Shown: positions 7,567 to 15,900 of the stretch, piece by piece
Position numbering within the stretch: position 1 is the first letter of the stretch
Layout: each line of letters begins with the position of its first letter
Assembly: GCF_000968015.1 (NCBI RefSeq)
Contig: NZ_LACH01000017.1
Span: 310,001-374,000 of the forward strand
DNA: 64,000 bases
DNA from: Pseudomonas fluorescens
Lineage (GTDB): Bacteria; Pseudomonadota; Gammaproteobacteria; Pseudomonadales; Pseudomonadaceae
Reading direction: 5' to 3'
Position numbers and translations under genes: made by a program
Notes under the pieces: generated by a model
Seen by the model: the letters and a program-made list of their open reading frames with translations, nothing else
The model's database searches: none
Told to the model about the DNA's origin: nothing

Positions 7567-8490
7567 CTAAAAAGCCACCCTTTGCTTAACTCGCTCAGGA
7601 ATTTTTTGCTGCTTACCGTCCGCAGTCATGAGTTCTTCATACCGCTTATAATTTTTTGCCGCTGCTGCCTTGTCACCCTCAGACCAGTAAGCGTCTGCAA
7701 TATTCAGATACGCCACAATACGCTTGGGGTTTTCAGTAAGGACCTTGGTCAACAGCCAAATGGCATCACCATTGAATCCGGCTTGCTGCCAAAAATAACC
7801 TATATCATTAAATGTTTGCTGATTGGCGCTTGAATAGCCGTAGTCACCAACATACCGTTCAATAAACTCCCGCTTCGGAAAATCAACAAAAGCTCTCTTG
7901 CTTTTATAAAGTCTGGACGTAGCATTTTTAAACTCAGCGAGGGATTCTTCTTTTAACCTCTCAGCGATACTCGCAACCAGTTTCTGCTTCTGCACGCAGT
8001 CTGAAGTAGTGCAAACTTGCGCTTCATCATATTTGAGAGTTGAATAACAGTACGGTTGTGGCTGCCCAGAAACGCTTGGGACTTTCTGCAGATAAATAAG
8101 TTGATTAGCATCAACTTTTACTGGTTGACAGTAAGGTACTACCCCGAAGGCGTCCGGAATTCCGGATTTGTTTCTTGCAATGTCCAGACCGCTTACAACC
8201 TTACTCGCTTCAAGTGTTTGTACGCTGCCATTTTTGTCAATAAACCAAAAACTGTTTTCCTGAGCGGTACAATCACACTCGCAGCTCAGTATATAGCTTT
8301 GGCTTCTGATGTCCCACTTTGACTTTGGCAAACCTTCAGAACCGCAAAAATTCTCGGGGACGGAGACTGAACAAATGTTTGTATCAGGGTCACACGTCAG
8401 CTTTTTACTTTCACCCCATGCGGAGGAGGCAAGCAGGAGAAATACAAACAACCAATGCCCTTTAAAGTTCACAAATGTCGCCCTCAACAA
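7567..8490 (-). CDS. Exported Cys-rich TPR-like protein; candidate immunity protein
   Basis: A 307-residue protein; signal peptide HWLFVFLLLASSAWG. The first half of the mature protein is rich in cysteines (CDPDTNICSV, FCGSEG, CECDCTAQ, PYCQPV, PYCYS, VCTTSDCV), suggesting disulfide stabilisation in the periplasm. The last about 90 residues contain TPR-like helices (NDIGYFWQQAGFNGDAIWLL, then LNIADAYWSEGDKAAAAKNY). The start overlaps the 3' end of the effector gene by 29 bases, indicating tight translational coupling, the usual arrangement for an effector-immunity pair. It is therefore the strongest positional candidate for immunity to the 1,047-residue protein. Confidence 0.7.
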   Translation of the reverse strand: MLRATFVNFKGHWLFVFLLLASSAWGESKKLTCDPDTNICSVSVPENFCGSEGLPKSKWDIRSQSYILSCECDCTAQENSFWFIDKNGSVQTLEASKVVSGLDIARNKSGIPDAFGVVPYCQPVKVDANQLIYLQKVPSVSGQPQPYCYSTLKYDEAQVCTTSDCVQKQKLVASIAERLKEESLAEFKNATSRLYKSKRAFVDFPKREFIERYVGDYGYSSANQQTFNDIGYFWQQAGFNGDAIWLLTKVLTENPKRIVAYLNIADAYWSEGDKAAAAKNYKRYEELMTADGKQQKIPERVKQRVAF

Positions 8491-11400
8491 TTATTCCGTA
8501 GTTAGTATTTTCCCGTGTGGAAGTATTGCCACTCATTGTCGCAGTGTATTTCTTCCCTTGGATGATCCCCATACGCCGGCTGAAAGCATCAGCCCGATAG
8601 GCCGTAGTGGCCTTTTCCGCGCGTTTCTTGCATACAAAAATCAACAGCTCTTTTTGCGTCGTAATATTGGCTGTCGGAAATTCTGTCCGAATCAATTCCT
8701 CTGCCTTCGATAAATTGTTTTGTTGAACGCACAAATCGTACAGCGCACAGTAAGTACGCAACTGAATCTTGACCATTAGCTGCGGCGCCAGCTCTCGCAT
8801 TAATTTGATGCAAGAGGTAACGTTGTCGTTGTATTTCGCTGCATGATTCAGCTGAATTTTCTGGAAAGCCTCGACTTCTCCTATTTTTTTAAACGCGGAT
8901 TTCCACCCCGAATTATTGTTGGCAATAACTCCCGAGGCCCAGCTCATTTGTGCCGAAATATTTGCAGCGTTCAACGAATTGATCAACGCCTGAAAATTCA
9001 TGTTCGTGCCGAAGCAGCCATCGAATTTCGCTTGATCGGCTGCACGCATTTCCAACAAGACCGGCCCCAGTGTGCCTTGGCCGAAGTTCCATTGAATAAC
9101 GCCAAAAGACATGCCTTGCCCGTCGAAATTACCTGCCAGAGCCTCATAGTCAAGCTTGCTTTTCCCCTCGTACCCAGAAGAAACCAATAGTGCGATTTCC
9201 TTTGCCTTACTGAGAGGAGTACAGAGAGCCGACAACACGTTTTCCACAAAAGCAATGGAGTGAAAATGCCAAACAATGTCGGTGCTTATAGCGGCCTTTC
9301 CAATTAGCTCTCCCCAAAACACATAGTTGCTGATTCTTTCTTTCTCATGCTTGAGCGTTTTCGGTGAATTTTCCAGCAATTTATCAAGCTTGCTCCATTT
9401 TGGAGAATCAGCTTTTTCTTTCCACTCTGTCGGGTGATGGGCAATGAGTTTTGACCAATGCGTCCGGGTATCGGTGTTTTTCAACGCATCAGCAAGCTCA
9501 CCTGGGTCGACTTCACCGTCATGGTTCTTATCGATTTTTGCAAAGAGTTCCTTGAAGAACTGCGGCATATCCTCCGGATCGAGAAAGCCATCCGCAGTGG
9601 CGTTCGCCTCCTCAACGATCTGAAAGCCCAGTTTCTCCCAGTCATGTTGCGTAATGATCTGTGCATCTGCCTTTTTGACCACCCCGCTGACCGCCTGATC
9701 GTCTTCGGTGAGAGTGACTTCGTAGTAGTCGTCGGTGCCTTGCTTGATAACCGGCGCCTTGCCCAAATCCACCGAGTGATCCTTCTTGAGCAGCGTATTA
9801 CCAGTCGCCGGTGCCTTTTTCTTCAACTCGGTCCCTGTTGGCAGATACAGATACTGCTTGCCGACCTTCAATCCGGCTGTGTTCTTCAAGAACTCTTTGA
9901 CGTCAGCTTCGGCCGTGAAAATTTCGACATGCACTTGATATTTACTGGCCACACCACCGTCTTCGCCAGTGAGGTTCTCGGTGAGTCCCAAATAACCTAT
10001 CGGGTCGCCAGCCTTGATACCGGTACTGTTTGAAACGACACTGTCGAAATCAATAGGTGTGACCTCCCATCGCACGAACTGGTTGGACGGATCATTTTCC
10101 ACGATTGTCCAGAATGTCGCCGGCGCATTCCCGATGGGCTGCCAGACGCCTCCGGATACCAATGTGCATGAAGCCATGCGCCGCAACTCGTTACCGACTA
10201 CTAGGTTGACGACCGTCTTACTGTCGAACTCGATGACGCTATTAGCAACCAACTCAAGATTTCCGGCCACGGGCGCTCCAACGGGTTTTCCGTTTGTTGG
10301 ATCTGTCGGGGCCTGGAAAATAGGCAGTCGCTTTGTGGCTTGGGCTTTGACTTTACCTTGCCAGTAATTTGGTCTTGTGCGCTCCGGTATGGCATCTGCT
10401 ACCCAGATGCGATCACCTTTCGAGTTTCTGTAAGGATCGCCGTCTTTCATATAGGCGAACCAGACCTCACGACCTACGTTGCGTACTTTATGAGATCCAC
10501 TTTTAACGCTACCGGACAGGATTTTCCCTTTGGCATAAGTAAGGTTGCCAACGTCTTTCTGGTCGACGATCTCCAGTTTCGTACCGTTAGCAAGCTTTCC
10601 GGGCGAAGCGATTTGGCTTGATAAAGGTGCTTCGTCGTACGCCTTGAAGTCACCTACTTTCATAGTAATTTTTGGCTTCGGCTTTTCCTGAGGCGTTAGC
10701 GGATACCGTTGATAAGGCAGCAAGTGCATGTAGAGACTGTAGAAGTTCAGGGTATTTTGCTTACCTTTATTCGAACCTTCTTCCGGATTTGGCGCCGATT
10801 TGTATTCATGGCGCACCAAGCAAAACGAGTTGGAGTACTTCAGTTTTTTCTCGTTATCACCGAAGGTCGACTCCAAATAATCGTCATTAAGGCGATAGGC
10901 AACGACTTCTCCATCCGCCATGCAGCGTATCGGCTCATTCAATACACATTGCGGAGCACTTGCATCGCTGATGTGAATGCCGCCATGCCAGAATCTATTG
11001 CTACCCAATAGGTAATGCCCTGATTTTTCGCTCTCAAGCGCTTTGTAAACATCTTCTGCATCAGTGAACTGCTTACCATCTGCCTTTCGGAATGGGTATT
11101 GAAAGTTCATCAGTGGTGTAGGCCCCTCATTAGGTGAAGAAGCCGGAGCGGCCGCAGGACTTGCGGCTGCTTCCTGTTGGCTCCACCACACTTCAGGGCT
11201 AATGAGGTTCCCATTGGGACCCTTCATTTGATAGTGAACATGACGTGGATATTGGGTCACACCATTCGGCCCCTTCCCCCCCATTGTTCCGATCTCGTCA
11301 CCTGCAGCAACGGTTGCTCCCTGACTTACCATGTGACTGCTTGTATGCAAAATCTCATGACTGTTGCCATCCGCATCTTTTATTTTTATCGTGCCATAGT

Positions 11401-11605
11401 TCCCACCAGTAAATGTGACTGTGCCTGCAATTGGCGCATAAACTTTTGGATTCTGCAGATTGATGCCATTTTGGCCACCAATATAATTAAAATCTGTCCC
11501 TCCATGAGGGCCACTCGCACGTTGCTCGCCATAGACTCCCGTTATATGAGGCTGGTGGCCATCAACCGGGGGCAGAACACGGAGCATCACTTCATTGAAA
11601 GACAT
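8462..11605 (-). CDS. Multidomain T6SS effector candidate: M23 peptidase, EF-hand, lysozyme-like C-terminus
   Basis: A 1,047-residue protein without a signal peptide, two genes after vgrG. Residues 1-145 are an M23/LytM zinc endopeptidase with a complete metal site (H34 and D38 in HGGTD; H122 and H124 in HVHY), expected to cut peptide cross-links of peptidoglycan. Residues about 205-590 look like a second, degenerate M23-like barrel (WHGGIHI; FYSLYMHLL; YQVHVEIF), interrupted by SH3-like segments. D692-E703 is a canonical EF-hand loop (DKNHDGEVDPGE), preceded by a weaker one (ATADGFLDPED). The C-terminal about 240 residues contain E813 (GYEGKS) and FDGQGMSFGVIQW with D828, resembling the catalytic arrangement of chitosanase/lysozyme-superfamily enzymes. 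I infer a two-activity cell-wall toxin delivered by the adjacent VgrG. Confidence 0.75.
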   Translation of the reverse strand: MSFNEVMLRVLPPVDGHQPHITGVYGEQRASGPHGGTDFNYIGGQNGINLQNPKVYAPIAGTVTFTGGNYGTIKIKDADGNSHEILHTSSHMVSQGATVAAGDEIGTMGGKGPNGVTQYPRHVHYQMKGPNGNLISPEVWWSQQEAAASPAAAPASSPNEGPTPLMNFQYPFRKADGKQFTDAEDVYKALESEKSGHYLLGSNRFWHGGIHISDASAPQCVLNEPIRCMADGEVVAYRLNDDYLESTFGDNEKKLKYSNSFCLVRHEYKSAPNPEEGSNKGKQNTLNFYSLYMHLLPYQRYPLTPQEKPKPKITMKVGDFKAYDEAPLSSQIASPGKLANGTKLEIVDQKDVGNLTYAKGKILSGSVKSGSHKVRNVGREVWFAYMKDGDPYRNSKGDRIWVADAIPERTRPNYWQGKVKAQATKRLPIFQAPTDPTNGKPVGAPVAGNLELVANSVIEFDSKTVVNLVVGNELRRMASCTLVSGGVWQPIGNAPATFWTIVENDPSNQFVRWEVTPIDFDSVVSNSTGIKAGDPIGYLGLTENLTGEDGGVASKYQVHVEIFTAEADVKEFLKNTAGLKVGKQYLYLPTGTELKKKAPATGNTLLKKDHSVDLGKAPVIKQGTDDYYEVTLTEDDQAVSGVVKKADAQIITQHDWEKLGFQIVEEANATADGFLDPEDMPQFFKELFAKIDKNHDGEVDPGELADALKNTDTRTHWSKLIAHHPTEWKEKADSPKWSKLDKLLENSPKTLKHEKERISNYVFWGELIGKAAISTDIVWHFHSIAFVENVLSALCTPLSKAKEIALLVSSGYEGKSKLDYEALAGNFDGQGMSFGVIQWNFGQGTLGPVLLEMRAADQAKFDGCFGTNMNFQALINSLNAANISAQMSWASGVIANNNSGWKSAFKKIGEVEAFQKIQLNHAAKYNDNVTSCIKLMRELAPQLMVKIQLRTYCALYDLCVQQNNLSKAEELIRTEFPTANITTQKELLIFVCKKRAEKATTAYRADAFSRRMGIIQGKKYTATMSGNTSTRENTNYGIIVEGDICEL

Positions 11606-11628
11606 ATAACTTCCTTTTTAAATTTCTA

Positions 11629-12066
11629 TCAAAGCGAGTAATCTTGAACTTCATCCAAAAACCAACACGCTTCCAACTTAAACATATAGAAAACCTGGTA
11701 GTCGGTATCTGGCTTTTCAATTTTTACTTTTGCAATACCGTTGGACACCTCTAGAACTTCAACTTCAAGACCGTCCGCAGTTCGTTTCTCTTTTCCAGGA
11801 ACTATAGGGAACTTCAGCTTTTGTTTTTCCAAAAAAACTATTTTTTGCTCTGGCTCAGGTTCGGCGTCTACCGTTATTAATTTTTTCAAGGGGGTATGAG
11901 TAAACTCCTGCTGTACAGAAGAGCTCTCCAAATAAGAACCTAAAAAAGCTGAAAAATCCTTCGACGGGCATGAACTTACATCAGCTCCGCCTGCAATCGC
12001 ATTGCTTGAAAAAAGCCCGAACGCTGATATAACCAGTGCGAGAGTGAAGCGCAATTGACATTTCAT
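11629..12066 (-). CDS. Exported CPS-DF domain protein; candidate immunity or accessory protein
   Basis: A 145-residue protein with signal peptide (FTLALVISAFGLFSSNAIA). The mature protein begins GADVSSCPSKDFSAFLGS and ends FKLEACWFLDEVQDYSL, a two-cysteine layout matching the middle domain of the 455-residue protein at 3,695-5,062 (SDVSCPSQDFAQFL ... RKACWALVGVEDWSIS). It lies between vgrG (27-base gap) and the effector (23-base gap). A periplasmic protein encoded between VgrG and a cell-wall-targeting effector is most simply an immunity protein, but it could be a chaperone-like factor; its signal peptide argues against a cytoplasmic adaptor. No named family recognised. Confidence 0.65.
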   Translation of the reverse strand: MKCQLRFTLALVISAFGLFSSNAIAGGADVSSCPSKDFSAFLGSYLESSSVQQEFTHTPLKKLITVDAEPEPEQKIVFLEKQKLKFPIVPGKEKRTADGLEVEVLEVSNGIAKVKIEKPDTDYQVFYMFKLEACWFLDEVQDYSL

Positions 12067-12093
12067 AAACAGATCCTTGAGTTGAATTATTAA

Positions 12094-14130
12094 TCACTCA
12101 GAAAACACAAAAAAAGCCTTTGGTTTAACCTTCTCAGGCACCGCGTTCCCCAACGCCTGATCCATCAAACTCCCCGCCTTATCCTTATCCGCAGCCCCCG
12201 GCAGCACCGGCGGTTTAATCCCAATCCCCGTCCCACTCCCAGCAGACCCACCGGCATTAATCTTCACCACCGGCCCAACAACCGTAATCCCCCCAGCATC
12301 GAGTTTGATAAAGCTCCCACCCGCCTTCACGGTGAGCTCCATCCCAGCCTCAATCACAATCTTGTCCCCAGCCTTCAGATGAATCTCTTTCCCAACACTA
12401 GTCAGTTGCGCAGTCCCCAGCTTCACATGCTGGTTCTGCCCAATCGTCAGGTGGTCATCCATCCGCACTTCAGTCTTGCGATCAGCAATCGTGGTCCGAT
12501 GCTCTTCCGCCTTCAGCTCGGTGTAGGTGTTCTTCTCCACGGTATCGTGGCGCTCATTCCCCACCCGAATCTTCTGATCATGCTCAACGTTTTCATCCCA
12601 ATCCCGCTGGGCATGGATGAAGATCTGTTCCGCGCCTTTCTTGTCCTCAATCCGCAGTTCATTGAACCCGCCGCCGCCCGGTGAGCTGAGGGTTTTGAAC
12701 ACGGTGCGGGTTTTATTCGCCGGCAGGTCGTAGGGAACCTGGTTTTCCTTGTGGTATAGGCAACCGGTCACCAACGGCTGATCAGGATCCCCTTCAAGGA
12801 ATGTCACCAGCACTTCCATGCCAATGCGCGGGATGGCGATGGCGCCGTAGCGGTCGCCGGCCCAACTGGAGGAGACGCGCATCCAGCAGCTGGTTTTGTC
12901 GTCGGCGAGGCCTTCGCGGTCCCAGTGGAATTGCACCTTGATGCGGCCGTACTGGTCGCAGTGAATCTCTTCACCTTTGGGCCCGGTGACCATGGCGGTC
13001 TGGCTGCCGAGGACACGCGGTTTCGGGTGTTGCAGGGCCGGGCGGTAGAACACGTCCCACGGGGTGGCGAGGAAGCGGTTGCGGTAGCCTTGGTGGAAGT
13101 CGTCCTTGTTGGCGGTGGTGTCGCTGGTGACCGACTCTTCGAGGACTTGCGGTTGTTTGCCTTCGTGGAAGATTTCGGTGAGCAGCCAGAGGTCGTTCCA
13201 CTCGGTGCGTGGGTGGTCGGAGAGTTCCAGGAAATGACCGCTGACCAGCGTGGTCTGATCGCCGTTGCCTTCGGCTTGGCGGTAGTCGGCGCGGTGGCGT
13301 TCGAGGGCGCGTTGGCTGAGGAATTTGCCGCGTGCGCGGTCGATGAAGCGGCCGGGGTAGTCGTAGTCTTCGAGGTCTGGCTCGTCGCTTTGTGCTTCGG
13401 GTTTGTAGGTGGATTCGAGTTGCAGGCGTGGTTTTTCGAAGTCGTAGTCGCGGCGGGTGACGCGGCCGGTGCGGGTTTCAAGGCGCAGTTTGAAGCCTTT
13501 GATCACCGGCTCGTCGGCGACCATGCCGCTGCCTTGCACATACGCGGTGGGCTGGCCGAGTTTGGGGAACACGGTCTGGTCATCGCCGAATACCAACAGA
13601 TGACCTTTGGAGCTGTGCTGGAAGTGGTAGTGAATGCCTTCTTCTTCGCACAGGCGCTGGACGAAATGCAGGTCGGTTTCGTCGTACTGCACGCAGTAGT
13701 CGCGATCCGGGCACGGTTGGCTGAGCTGGAAGTTGTAGGCGTTGCCTTTGATGCCGTGCTCGTCGAGGATCAGCGCGATGATTTTCGGCGCGGACATCTG
13801 CTGGTAGATGCGTTGGTTGGTGCGGTGGTGCAGGTATTGCAGTTGCGGCACCAGGGAGATTTTGTAGCGGGTCAGGCGTTTGCCGGCATCGCCTTGGGCG
13901 ACGCGGTAGATCTGGCCGTGGATGCCGGAACCCTTCGGATCGAACGCCAGAAAGGCCTGTTTGTGCAGGAGCTTTTCCAGGTCCAGATCGGGGTTTTCGC
14001 TGACCAGTTCCAGGTCGAAGCGATACGGCTGGCTGATGCCTTCGGTGCCGGTGAACGACAGCACTTGCAGGTCGCCGACGTAGTCTTCGACGGTCAGGCT
14101 GAAGTGGGTTTCGTTAGCGGAGTTGAACAT
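12094..14130 (-). CDS. vgrG: T6SS spike protein VgrG
   Basis: A 678-residue VgrG (TssI). It forms the trimeric tip of the Hcp tube and carries effectors into target cells. The N-terminal half resembles phage gp27 (HFSLTVEDYVGDLQVLSFTG; CPDRDYCVQYDETDLHFVQR), followed by the gp5-like OB fold (GPKGEEIHCDQYGRIKVQF; CWMRVSSSWAGDRYGAIAIP; GMEVLVTFLEGDPDQP) and a beta-helix of repeated short strands (TVKAGGSFIKLDAGGITVVG). There is no fused enzymatic domain; after about residue 620 there is only a short tail ending KAFFVFSE. It follows the kinase gene by 28 bases and precedes the cargo block, so the 1,047-residue protein is its likely load. Confidence 0.95.
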   Translation of the reverse strand: MFNSANETHFSLTVEDYVGDLQVLSFTGTEGISQPYRFDLELVSENPDLDLEKLLHKQAFLAFDPKGSGIHGQIYRVAQGDAGKRLTRYKISLVPQLQYLHHRTNQRIYQQMSAPKIIALILDEHGIKGNAYNFQLSQPCPDRDYCVQYDETDLHFVQRLCEEEGIHYHFQHSSKGHLLVFGDDQTVFPKLGQPTAYVQGSGMVADEPVIKGFKLRLETRTGRVTRRDYDFEKPRLQLESTYKPEAQSDEPDLEDYDYPGRFIDRARGKFLSQRALERHRADYRQAEGNGDQTTLVSGHFLELSDHPRTEWNDLWLLTEIFHEGKQPQVLEESVTSDTTANKDDFHQGYRNRFLATPWDVFYRPALQHPKPRVLGSQTAMVTGPKGEEIHCDQYGRIKVQFHWDREGLADDKTSCWMRVSSSWAGDRYGAIAIPRIGMEVLVTFLEGDPDQPLVTGCLYHKENQVPYDLPANKTRTVFKTLSSPGGGGFNELRIEDKKGAEQIFIHAQRDWDENVEHDQKIRVGNERHDTVEKNTYTELKAEEHRTTIADRKTEVRMDDHLTIGQNQHVKLGTAQLTSVGKEIHLKAGDKIVIEAGMELTVKAGGSFIKLDAGGITVVGPVVKINAGGSAGSGTGIGIKPPVLPGAADKDKAGSLMDQALGNAVPEKVKPKAFFVFSE

Positions 14131-14158
14131 TGCTTGCTCCCTGTTCGGTAGTCATCCG

Positions 14159-15175
14159 TTACGCCCGCAGTCGCAGGCGTTGCAGCAAAGTCGAAGTGGC
14201 GCCCATGGCGTCACGCAATTGGGCGGCGGTGATGGTGCGCTTGGCCGCATCGAAAGCCAGCGCCGTTCGCAGGGCTGGCCAGCAGTGTTTCGGGAGATTC
14301 CTGGGGGCGTGCAGCTCGCGTTCGAGGTGGCCGTCGCGGGCCTCGGTCGAGGGCAAGCGGCGGAACGGGTGTTTGCCGCTCGCCAATTCGTAGAGCACGC
14401 AAGCCACGCCGTACACGTCCGCACTGGCCGTCAGCGGTTGGCCTTCGAGCAGTTCGGGGGCGGCGTAGCCGGGGGTCCAGGCGTTGAAGCGGTGGCGGCT
14501 CAGGTGTGGCAGGCCGGGCAGGATGCCCTCCTCGGCCTGGCCCAGACCGAAGTCGAACAGGCGCACGCCTTCTTCGCTGAGCATGACGTTGCTTGGCTTC
14601 ATGTCACCGTGCAGCACGCCACGAGCGTGGGCGAAGGCCAGCGCGTCGAGCAGCGGTAGCGCGATGTCGCGCAGTTCTTTCCACGGCAGGCCCAGCGGCC
14701 GCTCGCAGAGTAATTTGTCCAGGGTCAGCCCACGCATGAGTTCCATGGTGATGAAGGCGCGCTGGCAGTCGGTGTCCACTTCAAAGCTGTGCAAACGCAG
14801 CACGTTGTCGTGGCGCAGGCGTCGGGTCAGGGCGAACTCGCTGTAGAGCAAGGCACTGGCGTCCGGCGATTCGGCAAATTCTTCGCTGAGGATTTTCAGC
14901 GCGATGTAAGGGTCGGGATCGCCGAACTGCTCGCTCAGCAGATCCCGTGCGCGGTAAACCGCGCCCATGCCACCAGCACCGAGCAGGCGCTCGATGCGGT
15001 AACGGCCTGCGAGCACGTCGGGCATTTCACCGATGCTGGCCTTGGTCGGCGCCAGCGCGGGTTCGGCCTTATGCGGCTTGTCGTTTAGAGACTTGGCGAA
15101 CGCAAAGTAAGTCAGGTTACTGTCTTGCTCTTCGCTCACCAGCAGGTCGTCGAGCGGCGGCATGAGTTGAGTCAT
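14159..15175 (-). CDS. stk1: T6SS-linked serine/threonine protein kinase (Stk1/PpkA type)
   Basis: A 338-residue Hanks-type kinase. Visible motifs: glycine loop GAGGMGAVYRA (residues 66-76), ATP-anchoring K94 in YIALKIL, catalytic loop HGDMKPSN (HGD in place of HRD) and DFGLGQ. The length matches Stk1 of the P. aeruginosa HSI-II locus rather than the long membrane-bound PpkA of HSI-I; no transmembrane helix or vWA domain is seen. It probably phosphorylates T6SS components such as the FHA protein encoded in the same operon, controlling firing. It overlaps the phosphatase stop by 4 bases (ATGA), so the antagonistic pair is translationally coupled. Confidence 0.92.
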   Translation of the reverse strand: MTQLMPPLDDLLVSEEQDSNLTYFAFAKSLNDKPHKAEPALAPTKASIGEMPDVLAGRYRIERLLGAGGMGAVYRARDLLSEQFGDPDPYIALKILSEEFAESPDASALLYSEFALTRRLRHDNVLRLHSFEVDTDCQRAFITMELMRGLTLDKLLCERPLGLPWKELRDIALPLLDALAFAHARGVLHGDMKPSNVMLSEEGVRLFDFGLGQAEEGILPGLPHLSRHRFNAWTPGYAAPELLEGQPLTASADVYGVACVLYELASGKHPFRRLPSTEARDGHLERELHAPRNLPKHCWPALRTALAFDAAKRTITAAQLRDAMGATSTLLQRLRLRA

Positions 15176-15900
15176 TTTCGGATCACCACAGCAGTCAAAT
15201 TGTCCCGGGCCGAGCCACGCAGGGCGCCGTCGAACAGACGCTCCAGCGCAACGTGCGGCGCGGTCAGGCTCAGGGCGTTGCCCAACGCATCAGTGCTCAG
15301 CCCCTGGTACAAGCCATCGCTGCACAATAGAAACGCATCGCCGGGGTAAACCTCGAGTTCGAGCACGTCCAGCGTCAGCACATCGGCGGCGCCGACCGCA
15401 CGGGTCAGCGCATGGGCGGAAGGATGCGCACGGGCGTCCTCGACGCTCATGTTTTGCTCGTCGATGAGTTGCTGTTGCAGCGAATGGTCCTTGGACAGCT
15501 GATACAAACGCTGACCACGCCACAGGTAGCAACGGCTATCGCCGGCCCAGATGCAGGCCGCGCGACTACCTTCTACGAGCAGCGCCACCACGGTGCTGCC
15601 CATGATGCTGTCGTGGCGCCCGGCCGTGACAGTCAACTCCTGACCCAAGCGACGGTTGAGCCAGTGCAGGCACTGGCGTATGCCTTTGAGTCGTTCGTCG
15701 AAGTCGTCCTGCACCGGCAATTCCGCCAGGCTGGCGACGATCAACTGGCTGGCGATGTCGCCACCCTGATGACCGCCCATGCCGTCCGCGACCACCCACA
15801 GCCCCTGCTGTGGGCAGTCGAGAAAAGCATCTTCGTTGCGCGCCCGAACCTTGCCCGGATCGGTACGCGCAGCGCTGCGCCAGGGACTGGCAACCAGCAT
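15172..15900 (-). CDS. stp1: T6SS-linked PP2C-type protein phosphatase (Stp1/PppA)
   Basis: A 242-residue PPM-family metal-dependent phosphatase. Key residues: RARNEDAF near residue 20, DGMGGHQGGDIAS (residues 39-51) with the metal-binding Asp and Gly, CSDGLYQGL, and ARDNLTAVVI at the C-terminus. It should reverse phosphorylation made by the adjacent kinase and so switch off T6SS assembly. The start codon overlaps the tssM stop (TGATG). Length and order correspond to Stp1 of HSI-II. Confidence 0.92.
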   Translation of the reverse strand: MLVASPWRSAARTDPGKVRARNEDAFLDCPQQGLWVVADGMGGHQGGDIASQLIVASLAELPVQDDFDERLKGIRQCLHWLNRRLGQELTVTAGRHDSIMGSTVVALLVEGSRAACIWAGDSRCYLWRGQRLYQLSKDHSLQQQLIDEQNMSVEDARAHPSAHALTRAVGAADVLTLDVLELEVYPGDAFLLCSDGLYQGLSTDALGNALSLTAPHVALERLFDGALRGSARDNLTAVVIRK

